Shown here: positions 11,650-22,189 of the stretch, piece by piece
Layout: every line of letters starts with the position of its first letter
How positions within the stretch are numbered: the first letter of the stretch is position 1
From: Hsuehochloa calcarea
Taxonomy: Eukaryota; Streptophyta; Magnoliopsida; Poales; Poaceae
NCBI GenBank assembly: GCA_036346395.1
Contig: CM070599.1
Span: forward strand, 23,613,232 to 23,677,231
Direction of reading: 5' to 3'
DNA length: 64,000 nucleotides
Made by a program: the position numbers and the translations under genes
The notes under the pieces: generated by a model
Told to the model about the DNA's origin: nothing
Database searches by the model: none
What the model saw: the letters and a program-made list of their open reading frames with translations, nothing else

Positions 11650-12010
11650 TCGTCGGCTCTCCCCAAGCATGGGAGACTACGACATGGAGGATTGTCATAT
11701 GGACAGTATGGAGGGCTACGAGGAGTAACAACCCGTCCAGACTCGATGGGGTCGCTAGACTTCGGTACCCCATCCATGGATGATAATATTGGTGGGCCCG
11801 TGCCCGACACCAGCAACACTCGACGAAGGGCGGAGTGCTGGAAGCACATGATCTGGAGTGGGGAAATTCGATACGACCAAATGGTAGAGATCGCAACTTG
11901 TTATTATTACAAAGCTCGATTAATTGCTTGTACAATTGGAGGGATGTGGCACTTGATCTAGCACTGCAAAGCATGCTTCAAAAATATGGGGAACATACGT
12001 GAGGTGGAGG
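11650..12010 (+). pseudogene. hAT transposase relic: N-terminal BED zinc finger
   Basis: Translating 11692-11961 and a little beyond gives a run like AECWKHM...EIATCYYYKARL, then GGMWHLI, a stop, and HCKACFKN. This has the order of a plant RICESLEEPER-type BED finger: W-K-H, a C-x2-C pair, then H-x4-C. One of the expected cysteines appears as tyrosine and a stop lies inside the finger, so it is dead. The upstream DYDMED/MEGYEE acidic stretch is also typical of the N-terminus of these transposases. The matching core of such a transposase lies downstream at 14299-14705, so the two are probably one original element broken up by later insertions. Confidence 0.55.
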
Positions 12011-12469
12011 AGTTCAGACGTAGCTCAACTTCGAGGCTGGTGGCTCTCTAAGTACAATGGTTATGAACATACTCACTCCAAGGTTTGATGTGAACATCCT
12101 AAGCTATCTTGTTCCATGTAGTTTTTTTAATTCATTAAGTACCTCAGAATAACAAGAGCTTATAAGAGTTGAAGAACAAGAGAAGCTTATGGGTGAAGCT
12201 TGTACAAAGAAGCTTAACCAACATGTGAATATGTTCTCCAAATTTTCTTTTTTAGTTGAGAATATTATACTATCTAATAGTGGGTCATCGCTTGTTGTTT
12301 GGTTTGAAGGGGAAGGTTTATAGGAAGACCAAGAACACAGTGTTTCTCGGGGTGTTTTGATGCTTGCAAAAATAGCACGCGGCCCATGGGAGGCATGGGA
12401 GGTAGGGCGCATGAGAAGACAATAGATGACGCCGTACTGATCTTGAAGTTCACAACGATCTTTGCAGCA
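12011..12469. other. Unassigned sequence between hAT and LINE fragments
   Basis: It may continue the hAT transposase relic, because short coding-like stretches continue in the + direction, but I cannot identify any domain. Confidence 0.3.
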
Positions 12470-13170
12470 ACTCAGAAGGATCTTTTTAGATAATAGAGGA
12501 GAAAAAAATCTCCTCCGGCCTCTGCATCAAGGATGCACACAGCCCATTTTATTAAAGAGTCAAGAATACTAAAATATCCAACACCATTAAAAGCGGCTTG
12601 AAGCCTTACAACAAAAGGACGAATGAAAAGTAAACTCAATCATTACAAATCCCGCGACTAAGCCGCCATCCATGAAAATTGTGGATTTTCTTTGCCACAA
12701 ACTACAACCCTAGGCTTCCAGCAACCATGTACTCCTTCTAGGCCAATTTATGTAAATTTGCCCAAACACTTAGCTAGTACCCACTGAATAAGATAACCTG
12801 CAAGGGATCAGTAACAATCTTTTTGTTAAAAACAATATCATTTTGACATAACCAAATAGACCAACATAAGGTACTAACTCCCACCAGGAGTTTTGATTTT
12901 AAAAGTTTTGGAATACAGGCTAGCCAATTCTCAAACATGTTTTCTATGCTCATAGGGGGTAAATTAAACGCACAATGAATAACCCACCATGCAAGACGTG
13001 CAAAGGGGCAGTCAATAAAAAGATACTAAATTATTTCATCTTTAATACAAAAACAACATTGTTTGCTCCCCCTCTAATTTCGTTTAAGCAGGTTATCTTT
13101 AGTTAAAACTACCCTCTTTTGAGATACCATAAGAATATTTTCACTTTTAATGGAATTTTAATTATCCAAA
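12470..13170 (-). mobile_element. LINE 3' end (zf-RVT region), degenerate
   Basis: Read on the - strand from about 13165, the sequence translates with interruptions into the C-terminal zinc-binding region of plant L1-type ORF2: KVKIFLWYLKRGVV, then CCFC, then FIDCPFARLAWWVIH, then LVGVSTLCWSIWLCQNDIVF. This C-x2-C ... C/H-type block is the zf-RVT domain that follows the reverse transcriptase. A GCATCCTTGATGCAGAGGCC segment near 12511-12533 is a common 3' tail motif of these LINEs. Stops show it is inactive, and the RT domain itself is absent (5' truncation, usual for LINEs). Confidence 0.7.
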
Positions 13171-14296
13171 ATAAATTCCTAATGGGAGCTTGAAAAATTG
13201 CTAATTAGTGCTCCATATAAAGATTGTACCGAAAATATCCAGACTTATTCAATTTCCACCTGAAGACATCCTTTCAAGTCTACTTAGAAGGATCTAGTAT
13301 GCAAAATCTATATATTTAGAAATCTTATCAAGTCTACTTTCTAACGGATCAAACGACATGTGATTTAGAGCTTTCTACAAAAAAAAATATGGCTCTTCGG
13401 GTGCATGATGCACATTCAGACCATCCGACGCACGAGAGTTCACAAAGTTGGCAAGTTCGTGGCTTGTACGACATCTTGGGAGGATATCCAGCTATACCAT
13501 AACTTTCCAAAGGTTTACAAGAGTTCCTTTCTGAAGTTTTACATGGATTAAAGTCATTTCAATTAGGAAAATTGAAGATGGAAGGTTTGGATTCAAATCA
13601 GATTATGAATCAACATCAAATTTGGAATCGAAATCAGCATAAAAGTTCGGATTAAACAAGTCATAACTTTCACAAACAGAGTTCTATTTGGGTGTTCTTA
13701 TACTTGTTGGAAAGATAACTTCAAGCCCAACGCAATGGATCCTCTCTCAGCCTCAGATTTGTCCTGTGTCAAAGAATATGTTTAAAACAATGTGATAGTT
13801 GTATAATCAGAGTTTCCTATTTATTTTTGATTGTGTTTGGATTGGAGTGAGAGCTCTAATTCCAAATTAGACTAGGAGTAGGGCCTCTTGGTCAGCCATA
13901 GGGGTGGAGAGCAACCCTATATATTTAGAGGTAGAGCCCCATTGTAAGTTTGAGACCACGATTAAAGATTTTGATTGCTTTTTGTATCAACACTTGATTC
14001 TTCCAAGAAGTTTGGTGAAGACCGACGACTTGAAGGGGAATATGGTGTTTTCTTTCAAAGACTATTATGTCTTTTCGCTGGGAATTGAGGGATCGATAAA
14101 ACTCTATTTGGTGGTCGGGGTGGAGTACACGTGAGATTGAGCGAATTAAAGAGTTGTAAGTTCATGCATTGACATTAGGTGAGCAACTACGATTTGTCGA
14201 GTTAAGCATGCAAGTTATCTTCGAAGCTACGTCGAGAAGATCAGACACCCTGTATCCTGGTTGCTGACATATATCGGTGGATATATTCTCCACCAG
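13171..14296. other. Probable LTR fragment, unclassified
   Basis: No coding domain. A TATA-like motif (CCTATATATTTAGAGG, about 13916-13931) followed by a short transcribed-leader-like region looks like retroelement LTR sequence. No paired copy is seen in the window, so the assignment is weak. Confidence 0.3.
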
Positions 14297-14298
14297 AG

Positions 14299-14705
14299 AT
14301 GCGTATGTCATATCCTGAACTTTATTGTGCAAGACAGTATGAGGATATTGACAGTTATTTAAATAATATCCGCGATGCCCTTCGTTACCTCTCAAGTTCA
14401 ACACAAGTGACAACCATTTTCACAAAGTACTGCGTAGCGAAAGACAAGACCCCAAGAAAATTTGGTCTTGACACGAAGGTGAGGTGGAACTCGACATACA
14501 TCACGCTGAAGAATGTACAAAGGTATGAACATATTATATCTGTCTTTGCAATGCTAACTCTTAGGCTAATAAGTTGATAATTACTAACTTAGATTGGGAA
14601 ATTGTTTATCATTTTTGAGAGTTTTTGAGACCTTCCACAAAGCAACTAAGGCTCTATTCAATATTTACTACCCTACCTCTTACTTAGTTATAGATTTTAT
14701 TTGGC
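14299..14705 (+). pseudogene. hAT transposase core fragment, copy A
   Basis: The + strand encodes MRMSYPELYCARQYEDIDSY, then KYCVAKDKTPRKFGLDTKVRWNSTY, then, after a short interruption with stops, FETFHKATKALFNIYYPTSYL. The D-T-K-V-R-W-N-S-T pattern is characteristic of RICESLEEPER/DAYSLEEPER-type hAT transposases, upstream of the C-terminal dimerisation domain. An in-frame stop (TGA near 14575) and loss of both ends make it a relic. It probably belonged to the same element as the BED finger at 11650-12010. Confidence 0.7.
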
Positions 14706-15640
14706 TGATTTATCCCAGTGGTAAAACAATCCGGCCCCGGAAATTTATTCACCCCCATCATAAAAGAGCCCTTTTTAAACCTCTTGAGAGCATGGATTAC
14801 AAAGGGCCGCATTCATCTCCTGAGAAACCCTCACCGGCGCATGACAAAGTACCGCCTCAGGATTAGTTTCTTCTTGTGCTGCAAACAGAGAAGCATAGAA
14901 ATTAGTAGCAAGGGATTATATCCTCTTGTCTAGTATACACAATACCATCCGGTCCACGCAACGAAGAGATCTTGTTTTTCTTTGCATGGGCTCGTGCCTT
15001 GGCTTGGAAAAAATCCGTGTTACGATCACCCTCCTTCAACCATTGGACGCGTGATCTCTGGGCCTGTTTGGGTAGGGCGGGCTATCTCGGCGCGGGGCAC
15101 AGCCGCTGCCAAGGGCGTTGGGGTTCGGGCCGAACGCTCCGCGAAGGGAGGGGGGTAACCCCGAAACATCAGGGGCATTTTCAGAACGTATACCCGAGGA
15201 AGCGACGAGAAGCCCCTCACGGCCGACTTCCGGCTTCCTGTTTCCACACGTTGTGATGGCTTCGAGCTTTGGGGGAAAACGAGGGAAGAAAACCGTTCAT
15301 TTGTAACGGCTTTTGGCTTTTTCGAACGAAAAACGGAAGCTGATGCCGTGCCAAACACGCCCTCTCTGTTTCTACGTAATTTCCTCTCGGGCCAACAGCT
15401 TCGGGATTCGGCGTGTCAAGCTTCTCTCCCTTTGCAATCCGTGCGAATAGAAACACCTCGCACTTCCTCCGGTTCCCCCCTTAGCTTCTGTAGCTTTTTT
15501 AGAGCTCCACTGCTGAAGAGAATTACCAACAAGATGTACTATCAAGTCTCACCATAATTTTGTTGCTTCCTTCTTGTCTGTTATCCCATGTATAGGGCAG
15601 ACCTATGAACGTCTAATGCAATCTGTGCTATGACAACTAT
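14706..15640 (-). mobile_element. LINE ORF2 fragment (pre-RT to RT start), copy A
   Basis: Read on the - strand, the sequence gives PKLLAREEIT.KQR, then SRVQWLKEGDRNTDFFQAKA, then ahead of the RT domain a degenerate PGPD.FTTG motif. This is the linker and RT start of plant L1-type ORF2 (family patterns WLKEGDRNT.FFH and APGPDGF). The reading frame is split between KQR and SRV by the MITE at 15060-15362. It is fused on its left to the hAT fragment, in opposite orientation. The right limit is approximate. Confidence 0.65.
15060..15362. mobile_element. MITE nested in LINE, copy A (303 bp)
   Basis: The left end is GGGCCTGTTTGGG and the right end, read on the other strand, is GGGCGTGTTTGGC, giving short terminal inverted repeats. 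TCTCT occurs immediately on both sides (15055-15059 and 15363-15367). Removing the element and one TCTCT restores the LINE reading frame (KQR joined to SRVQWLKEGD), which fixes the boundaries. Internal sequence such as GGGGCATTTTCAGAACGTA and CCTCACGGCCGACTTCC resembles 26190-26260 in the element at 24354-26380, so they belong to related families. Confidence 0.75.
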
Positions 15641-16083
15641 GTGTGGGCAAAATCTTAGTAGACAAGAAAGGAATCAAAAGTTCCTGGATTGATGCTATTT
15701 CAATAACATCAGTGTAGGGTTCATACTTTGTCTATCGCACTTGTAATGTACACCAAAAGGGGTTACATGAGAGTAAACTCACACACACGATCTAGTCTTA
15801 CTTTTAAGCAACGACCGATTATACGTGGGTAGGGGAAAAAATTATAGCACCAATGCTACATGACACTGAACCTAAACATAGTATAGTACGGGTGCCATAA
15901 CATACTCACACCTGCATACTCCACACAAACACACGCCTGCATAGCCCCCTTAACTAGGTATACAGAACAAAATTGAGGAGCAAGGAATCAAACATAAGAT
16001 CTCTATTTGGATGGCCACATACTCTAACCATCCAGATGCACATTGATCGCTAATTTAGTCTAAATAATAGATGTTCGATCAGC

Positions 16084-16563
16084 TGGAGTGAATTTGTCTT
16101 TCTTGTCAAATATTCAAGAAATTGATTTCACTTTGATTAATGGATCTTTGTATGCGATTCCTTCTCAATGAGGTCAATATGTTGTTTAGGATGATGTCCT
16201 GTGAGACTTGACCCGAGAAGAGCAGCAATTTTTTAGTATTTTGGATTTTTGGAAATTTTCATGACGCGTCTTTGTTCTTACATGCAAAAATCGGAACTTC
16301 CATTGCTTACACGCCGGAACTACGCGTCGCGGAACTTCCAAGATCGAAGACCGGAACTTCATGGGCGGAACTACCGCAGGGATAATCGGAACTTCCGATT
16401 TCTGACAGAACAACCCATATTTCATTTCCTTTTCTGGTTTTGGTTCATTTCTTTTCTCCTGATTATCTGAGGGTATTGTTTATCAGTATGAATACTTAAG
16501 AGGGGAAGATTTTAATTTTTAAGGCACCATTCACCCCCCCCTCTGTTGCCATTTCGGTCCTTC
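16084..16563 (+). repeat. Fragment of copia LTR rich in GGAACTTCC motifs
   Basis: This segment separates the two copies of the composite block. It contains about six variants of CGGAACTTCC (16288-16402) and ends with TTAAGGCACCATTCACCCCC followed by CTCTGTTGCC, which resembles the distal part of SIRE/Maximus-type copia LTRs. The motif AATCGGAACTTCCGATT with GGGATA next to it is the reverse complement of the GGAAGTTCCGATTATCCC motif seen at 60500-61100, in the - strand copia element at the right of the window. It is a solo or truncated LTR of that family. Confidence 0.55.
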
Positions 16564-16565
16564 AG

Positions 16566-16975
16566 ATGCGTATGTCATATCCTGAACTTTATTGTGCCAG
16601 ACAGTATGAGGATATTGACAGTTATTTAAATGATATCTGCGATGCCCTTCGTTACCTCTCAAGTTCAACACAAGTGACAGCCATTTTCACAAAGTACTGC
16701 GTAGCGAAAGACAAGACCCCAAGAAAATTCGGTCTTGACATGAAGGTGGGGTGGAACTCGACATACATCACGCTGAAGAATGTACAAAGGTATGAACATA
16801 TTATATCTGTCTTTGCAATGCTAACTCTTAGGCTAATAAGTTGATAATTACTAACTTAGATTGGGAAATTGTTTATCATTTTTTAGAGTTTTTGAGACCT
16901 TCCACAAAGCAACTAAAGCTCTATTCAATATTTACTACCCTACCTCTTACTTAGTTATAGATTTTATTTGGCTGA
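16566..16975 (+). pseudogene. hAT transposase core fragment, copy B
   Basis: Near-identical to 14299-14705. It differs by a few residues, for example DICDAL for NIRDAL and DMKVGWNSTY for DTKVRWNSTY; the second change alters the otherwise conserved R of the family pattern. It has the same terminating TGA after LRLIS and the same continuation FETFHKATKALFNIYYPTSY. Non-functional. Confidence 0.7.
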
Positions 16976-17325
16976 TTCATCCCAGTGGTAAAACAATCTG
17001 GCCCCGGAAATTTACTCACCCCCATCATAAAGAGCCCTTTTTAAACCTCTTGAGAGTATGGATTACAAAGGGCCACATTCATCTCCTGAGAAACCCTCAC
17101 CGGCGCATGACAAAGTACCGCCTCAGGATTAGTTTCTTCTTGTGCTGCAAACAGAGAAGCATAGAAATTAGTAGCAAGGGATTATATCCTCTTGTCTAGT
17201 ATACACAATACCATCTGGTCCACGCAACGAAGAGATCTTGTTTTTCTTTGCATGGGCTCGTGCCTTGGCTTGGAAAAAATCCATGTTACGATCACCCTCC
17301 TTCAACCATTGGACGCGTGATCTCT

Positions 17326-17622
17326 AGGCCTGTTTGGGTAGGGCGGGTTATGGCGGCGCGGGGCACAACCGCTGCCAATGGTGTTGGGGTTCGGGCCGAA
17401 CGCTCCTTGAGGGGAGGGGGGTAACCCCGAAACTTCAAGGGCATTTTCGGAACGTAGACCCGAGGAAGCGACGAAGCCCTCACGGTAGACTTCCGCTTCT
17501 GCTTCCACACGCCAGATGGCTTCGAGCTTTGGGGAAAAACGGGGGAAGAAAACCGTTCATTTGTAACAGCTTTTGGCTTTTTCGAACAAAAAACGGAAGC
17601 TGATGCCGTGCCAAACACGCCC
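17326..17622. mobile_element. MITE nested in LINE, copy B (297 bp)
   Basis: Same element and same insertion point as 15060-15362, flanked by TCTCT at 17321-17325 and 17623-17627. The first base of the left terminus is A instead of G. Its presence at the identical site in both blocks shows it was inserted before the block duplicated. Confidence 0.75.
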
Positions 17623-18334
17623 TCTCTGTTTCTCTGTAATTTCCTCTCGGGCCAACAGCTTCGGGATTCGGCGTGTCAAGCTTCTCTCCCTTTGCAATCC
17701 ATGCGAATAGAAACACCTCGCACTTCCTCCGGTTCCCCCCTTAGCTTCTGTAGCTTTTTTAGAGCTCCACTGCTGAAGAGAATTACCAACAAGATGTACT
17801 ATCAAGTCTCACTATAATTTTGCTGCTTCCTTCTTGTCTGTTATCCCATGTATAGGGCAGACCTATGAACGTCTAATGCAATCTGTGCTATGACAACTAT
17901 GTGTGGGCAAAATCTTGGTAGACAAGAAAGGAATCAAAAGTTCCTGGATTGATGCTATTTCAATAACATCAGTGTAGGGTTCATACTTTGTCTATCGCAC
18001 TTGTAATGTACACCAAAAGGGGTTACATGAGAGTAAACTCACACACACGATCTAGTCTTACTTTTAAGCAACGACCGATTATACGTGGGTAGGGAAAAAC
18101 AATTATAGAACCAATGCTACATGAAACTGAACCTAAACATAGTATATTACGGGTGCCATAAAATACTCACACCTGCATACTCCACACAAACACACGCCTG
18201 CATAGCCCCCTTAACTAGGTATACAGAACAAAATTGAGGAGCAAGGAATCAAACATAAGATCTCTCTTTGGCTGGCCACATACTCTAACCATCCAGATGC
18301 ACATTGATCGCTAATCTAGTCTAAATAATCGATG

Positions 18335-21300
18335 TCCGATCAGCGCTCGGAGCGACGCGTCGACAGATCTTGAAGCGAGCGCCTTGTGAGGAGAGAGAGA
18401 GAGATCGACAGTGGGGACCACTGTCAACGAGAGGCAACAACGCTTGCGGCGAAGCCGCCGCACAAAGGTCGGGCCACGTGGGAATAGTACTGGGTTTTGG
18501 CCCGACACTGTTCCAGAGGATTTTAAATAGATTTTCTATTTTAGAAAATACAGAAAATCCAAATAGCAATTAGAAAATAGCAAATGAACTTGGAAAAATT
18601 CCAAAAAATTCTAGAATATATATATATAAGCACATAGAATCCAAATAAAATAGCTTTGACAATTGTTGATGTTGGGATTAATCATATTAAATTATTTTGA
18701 TATGAAGGTCTATATTAAGATTTAAATAAAAACACTAAAAAATTAATAGAAATTCAAATAATGTACTTTCTAACAAGTAATTATTCAAAAGATTTTTAGA
18801 GCTTAGAAATTTGGGATATTACAGGGGGTCTACTCATTTTCCTCTAACGTAGGGGTGCTAGAACCACTTGCAGCAGCTTAACGAGTTTGAACCATCTGAT
18901 GAAACTCCATGGGTTAGATAGGGTAGCAAGCACAAGATGAGTTAGGAACTGGGAAGAGGTAGGTAAAACCCAACAAATATAGCTCAAGAAAACTCAACTG
19001 AAATAATTATATTAATTAAGGTCTTAGCATGGCTGCAACAATTGCCTAAGGGCTTTTGCAGCTCATACTTGCACACAAGAAATAAGAACAAACCTAAACA
19101 CACAAACTACCGCCTAAAGGGCGACTCTCCTAACCTTAAGACTGGCTAAGCCTAAAACTCAAACGGACTACTCGATGAGATAGCCTCAATAGCCCTAGAC
19201 GGTGCTCCCGCCTGCTATAGACGTGGAAACAAGCGGCATCCTTGCAAACTGATCTTGCTGCCCCGGAATTGGTGCAACAGGAACATGTGTCCCTGGTGCA
19301 GGCACAGTTGGCTCCTCCGGTTCTGCTGGCTCCTCTAGCTCTTCTGGCTCTACCGGCTCCTCAGCTTCTTCTGGGTCTTCTTCAGGATCTTCGTCTTTAG
19401 GATCTTTCTCGTGCTCGTGCTGACCATAGAGTGTCTCTTCCAGAATGACGATCCTTTCTTCTGCTCTTTGCAGGGTCTCATAGGCGCACACCACTTCTAT
19501 GGCGGCCAACTCCAGCTATTTTTCCTGGGCAGCGACGAACTAGGCAAGATGCACGACGGTGGCGTTGCTCTCTCCATCTATAGACGGGTAACGTGCAGGA
19601 ATATCCAATGCAAAGGTACGAGGGTGGTAGCGGAAGACAGTATCTCGAAGTTCGCGGTGTAGATGTTGCAGATCCTGAGGATGGCGAGGTGCGAATTTTC
19701 TTGAATCGCGTCGTTCCAAATCATCCTTCTTGCTGAGATATTTAGGTGTCGACTTGCTTTGGTGTCCTTCCGGGTGTAGATGGTCAAGCGGCAGATCACT
19801 CCACGCTCTCGGCCGTTCACGACCCAAGTGCTGCCACGGTACATCAGACGGTTAAATCCTCCAAGTACTTGCAATAGCTTCCAAAGCTTAGCGGCAAGTC
19901 CTCCCTTGCGCTCTCCATAGTTCTGAAGACGAGGCATCTGACAGGACAGACAAGCGGTAAGAACAACTTTAAAAACAGCGGGGAGAGAAAGAATTTCAGC
20001 AATAGTTGAGTCAAAAGAGATATGAGAAGAGTTAAGCAGTTCAATTAATCGACAAGTTAAATTTACTTTAGAAAATAGTTTGAACACTCTAAGGCGGCCG
20101 ATCTAACTAAGGTCAAGACCTACAGTCAGTATGGCTTTGATACCATCTCTGTCGGGACCCAAAAATATAATTCTGGACCCTCTGTGTATTCTGCACTAGT
20201 TTAGAATCACGCTAGTGCACACAGTGTCAACATAGATGAATATCGATCCACACAAGACGATTATAGAATAAACAACTAATTTAAATATCAAATAATGGTT
20301 TTGACCTCATGGTTGAGTTTTACATTTATTAAGCCTCGCAGGGCTGACAATAAATAAAATAGCAGCAGCGGAATAGAAATAAACTTCAGTGCAATCCCAT
20401 CAACTCACCACAGGCAACTGACTGGGATCAAGACCCTAACGATCGACACCTTCGTAGAACTCCTCCTCAAATGCAGGCGACGACTCCTCCACTTCTGTTG
20501 ATTGTTTGAAGCAAGTATGAGTACACAACCATACTCGCAAGTCATACCACATAATGCAATTTATAGATGAAGACTTATTCCAAAGGAATGACTTGTGATT
20601 CTTTTGTAGAAATGCAACATTTGCAATTGAATACAAATAAGAGATTGAAAATATAATTCAAAACAAATAAATAAATAATATTAAGTTATCATTTGATTTC
20701 TTCACAAAGACACACAGTCTAAACAAGTTATTAACACAACCATATGACTTAGATCACAGAGCTCTCTTCCCAAAGGTTTTATGAAAATCTAGCAATTGAG
20801 GTTGACGACGGCGCGGTGGAGACGAAGCGGTGGGACCCACTTGGCAGCGTGGCGAAGCGGTGCGGGTGCGGGTGCGGGAGCAGGAGCGCGTCCGATCAAC
20901 GCTCGTAGCCATGCGTCGACAGATGCGGACGGGAGCGCGCGGCACGGGAGAGAGAGAAAGACTGACGGGTGGGGACCACCTGTCACGAGAGAGGCGCATG
21001 CAAGCGGCGAAGGGGCCACACACGATCTTCGGGCAGCGAGAATAGTTCTAGGTTTCGGCCCGACACTGTTCCAGATGATTTTAAATAAATTTTATATTTT
21101 AGAATGTAGCAAATGAACTTGAAATTTTTTAAAAAATTCTAGAAAATATATCTAAACACATAGAATCCAAATAAAGTAGTTTTGACAATTATTGATGTTG
21201 GGATTAAGCCTATTAAATTATTCTGTCATGAATGTCTATATTAAGCTTTTAATAAAAATCAATAAAAATTCAAATGGTGAATTTTCCAACAAGCAACCAA

Positions 21301-21340
21301 TTAAGAAAATTTTAAAGCTTAAAAAATTAGGATATTACAA
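18335..21340 (-). mobile_element. Short non-autonomous LTR retroelement, - strand
   Basis: The right LTR is 20150-21340: read on the - strand it runs from TGTAATATCC (21340) to GGGTCCCGACA (20150). Just inside it is TGGTATCAAAGCCATAC (20145-20129), a good primer-binding site for initiator methionine tRNA. The left LTR is represented by 18335-18832; its - strand start is TGTAATATCCC at 18832 and it is truncated at its distal end. The LTRs share the segment from GTCCGATCA through GGCCCGACACTGTTCCAGA to the terminus, but with many differences, so the element is old. The interior (18833-20149) is only 1.3 kb and has no pol, so the element is non-autonomous (LARD/TRIM-like). Confidence 0.7.
19195..19937 (-). 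pseudogene. Unclassified ORF of the non-autonomous LTR element, acidic C-terminal region
   Basis: A probable start is at 19937 (MPRLQNYGERKGG). The chain continues GSTWVVNGRERGVICRLTIY and NDAIQENSHLAILRICN, shifts frame near 19650 into LRDTVFRYHPRT and DIPARYPSIDGESNATVVHL, then meets two stops near 19540 and 19510, before AAIEVVCAYETLQRAEERIV and an acidic proline-rich tail of EEPVEPEE-like repeats. The reassembled order matches a protein type I associate with grass non-autonomous LTR elements. It has no gag zinc knuckle, protease or RT that I can see. The middle looks like a small globular region, followed by a coiled coil and a low-complexity tail. Function unknown; the copy is disabled by one frameshift and two stops. 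Confidence 0.55.
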
Positions 21341-21531
21341 CCAATGCTACATGACACTGAACCTGAACATAGTATAGTGCGGGTGCCATAAAATACTCAC
21401 ACCTGCATACTCCACACAAACACACGTCTGCATAGCCCCCTTAAGTAGGTATATAGAACAAGATTGAGGAGCAAGGAATCAAACATAAGATCTCTCTTTG
21501 GATGGCCACATACTGTAACCATCCGGATGGT
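21341..21531. repeat. Third, partial copy of the composite-block right end
   Basis: This segment starts directly after the LTR terminus (ATTACA|ACCAATGCTACATGA). It matches about 15847-16040 of copy A and 18108-18300 of copy B, through CCTGCATACTCCACACAAAC and ATAAGATCTCTCTTTGG to ATCCGGATGG. It therefore repeats the sequence on the other side of the LTR element, giving flanking direct repeats of about 190 bp. Confidence 0.8.
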
Positions 21532-22187
21532 CATCGAGACGGTGAAGATCGCTCCTAGCGCCGATCCCTCCATCATTTGCCACTTGAGCTTTTGCTACGA
21601 AGAGCTATTTATTCTCGGTACTAACACTACTCTAAATCATCTAGCCACTCCAGAAAAAAGAGGAAGGTACCGGATCAATGTACTCCCTACAGTTTTTTGT
21701 TTTTGCTAGTATTTTACAGAGAAATCATGTCTTTAATCGAGTAGATTGCGGTTGCTTAGAAAAGAATTGGGGTCGGTTAGGAGTACTAATAGTCTTTTTA
21801 ATTGGGAGATTTTGTATCTTAAGTGTAGCTTTCGCAGTGCTAGTAGGCCTTAACGATTGCGTAAAATAAAGGGTGTGTTCTCCTCAGCTTCCGCGTGAAC
21901 GATGACGTATTCATGAACAGCACCGTGGAGACGACATTAGTACATGTCTGTTTTTTTTTGCCAACTTTGCTTGTTTCTTGGAATAATGTAATTTGATTCA
22001 GTGTACTGACTAGCTAGTTATCAGTACGCTCACATGCACAAAATATTGATATGGATTTTTTTTTTCATAATAGTATGCATGTTTTTTTTTAAACTTAAGA
22101 AGGAAGGACAAAGTACATATATGCCTGAAAATCGCAGACAGGTCTGTAAAAAATAATCCCCGGTTGTTTTACTTTAAGCAAGTCAAG
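21532..22187. other. Unassigned intergenic sequence
   Basis: A + strand ORF at 21678-21869 encodes a hydrophobic peptide with a possible membrane segment, but it has no recognisable relatives and no gene context. Otherwise nothing is identifiable. Confidence 0.4.
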
Positions 22188-22189
22188 TA

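Larger units (their letters stand above)
14297..16083. repeat. Composite duplicated block, copy A
   Basis: This 1787-bp segment is repeated in direct orientation at 16564-18343 with only scattered substitutions and small indels. It is itself composite: a + strand hAT transposase fragment, a - strand LINE fragment interrupted by a MITE, and unassigned sequence from about 15640. The left limit is shared from AGATGCGTATG. The right limit is near the GATGTTCGATCAGC string at 16069-16082. Confidence 0.9.
16564..18343. repeat. Composite duplicated block, copy B
   Basis: Direct repeat of 14297-16083, about 2.26 kb downstream. It contains the same hAT fragment (16566-16975), the same - strand LINE fragment (about 16976-17900) and the same nested MITE (17326-17622) at the same position. 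Differences are single-base changes and small indels, for example a 12- to 20-bp net loss inside the MITE region. Its right end joins a truncated LTR at a short shared string (GTCCGATCA). Confidence 0.9.

Noticed and set aside
16288..16402. Heat-shock element array
   Set aside because: The motif gives GAA and TTC separated by one base, not two as in a canonical heat-shock element, so I report it only as an unexplained palindromic motif.
21678..21869. Hydrophobic 63-residue peptide that looked organelle-like
   Set aside because: I could not match it to any chloroplast or mitochondrial gene, and the surrounding DNA is ordinary intergenic sequence.
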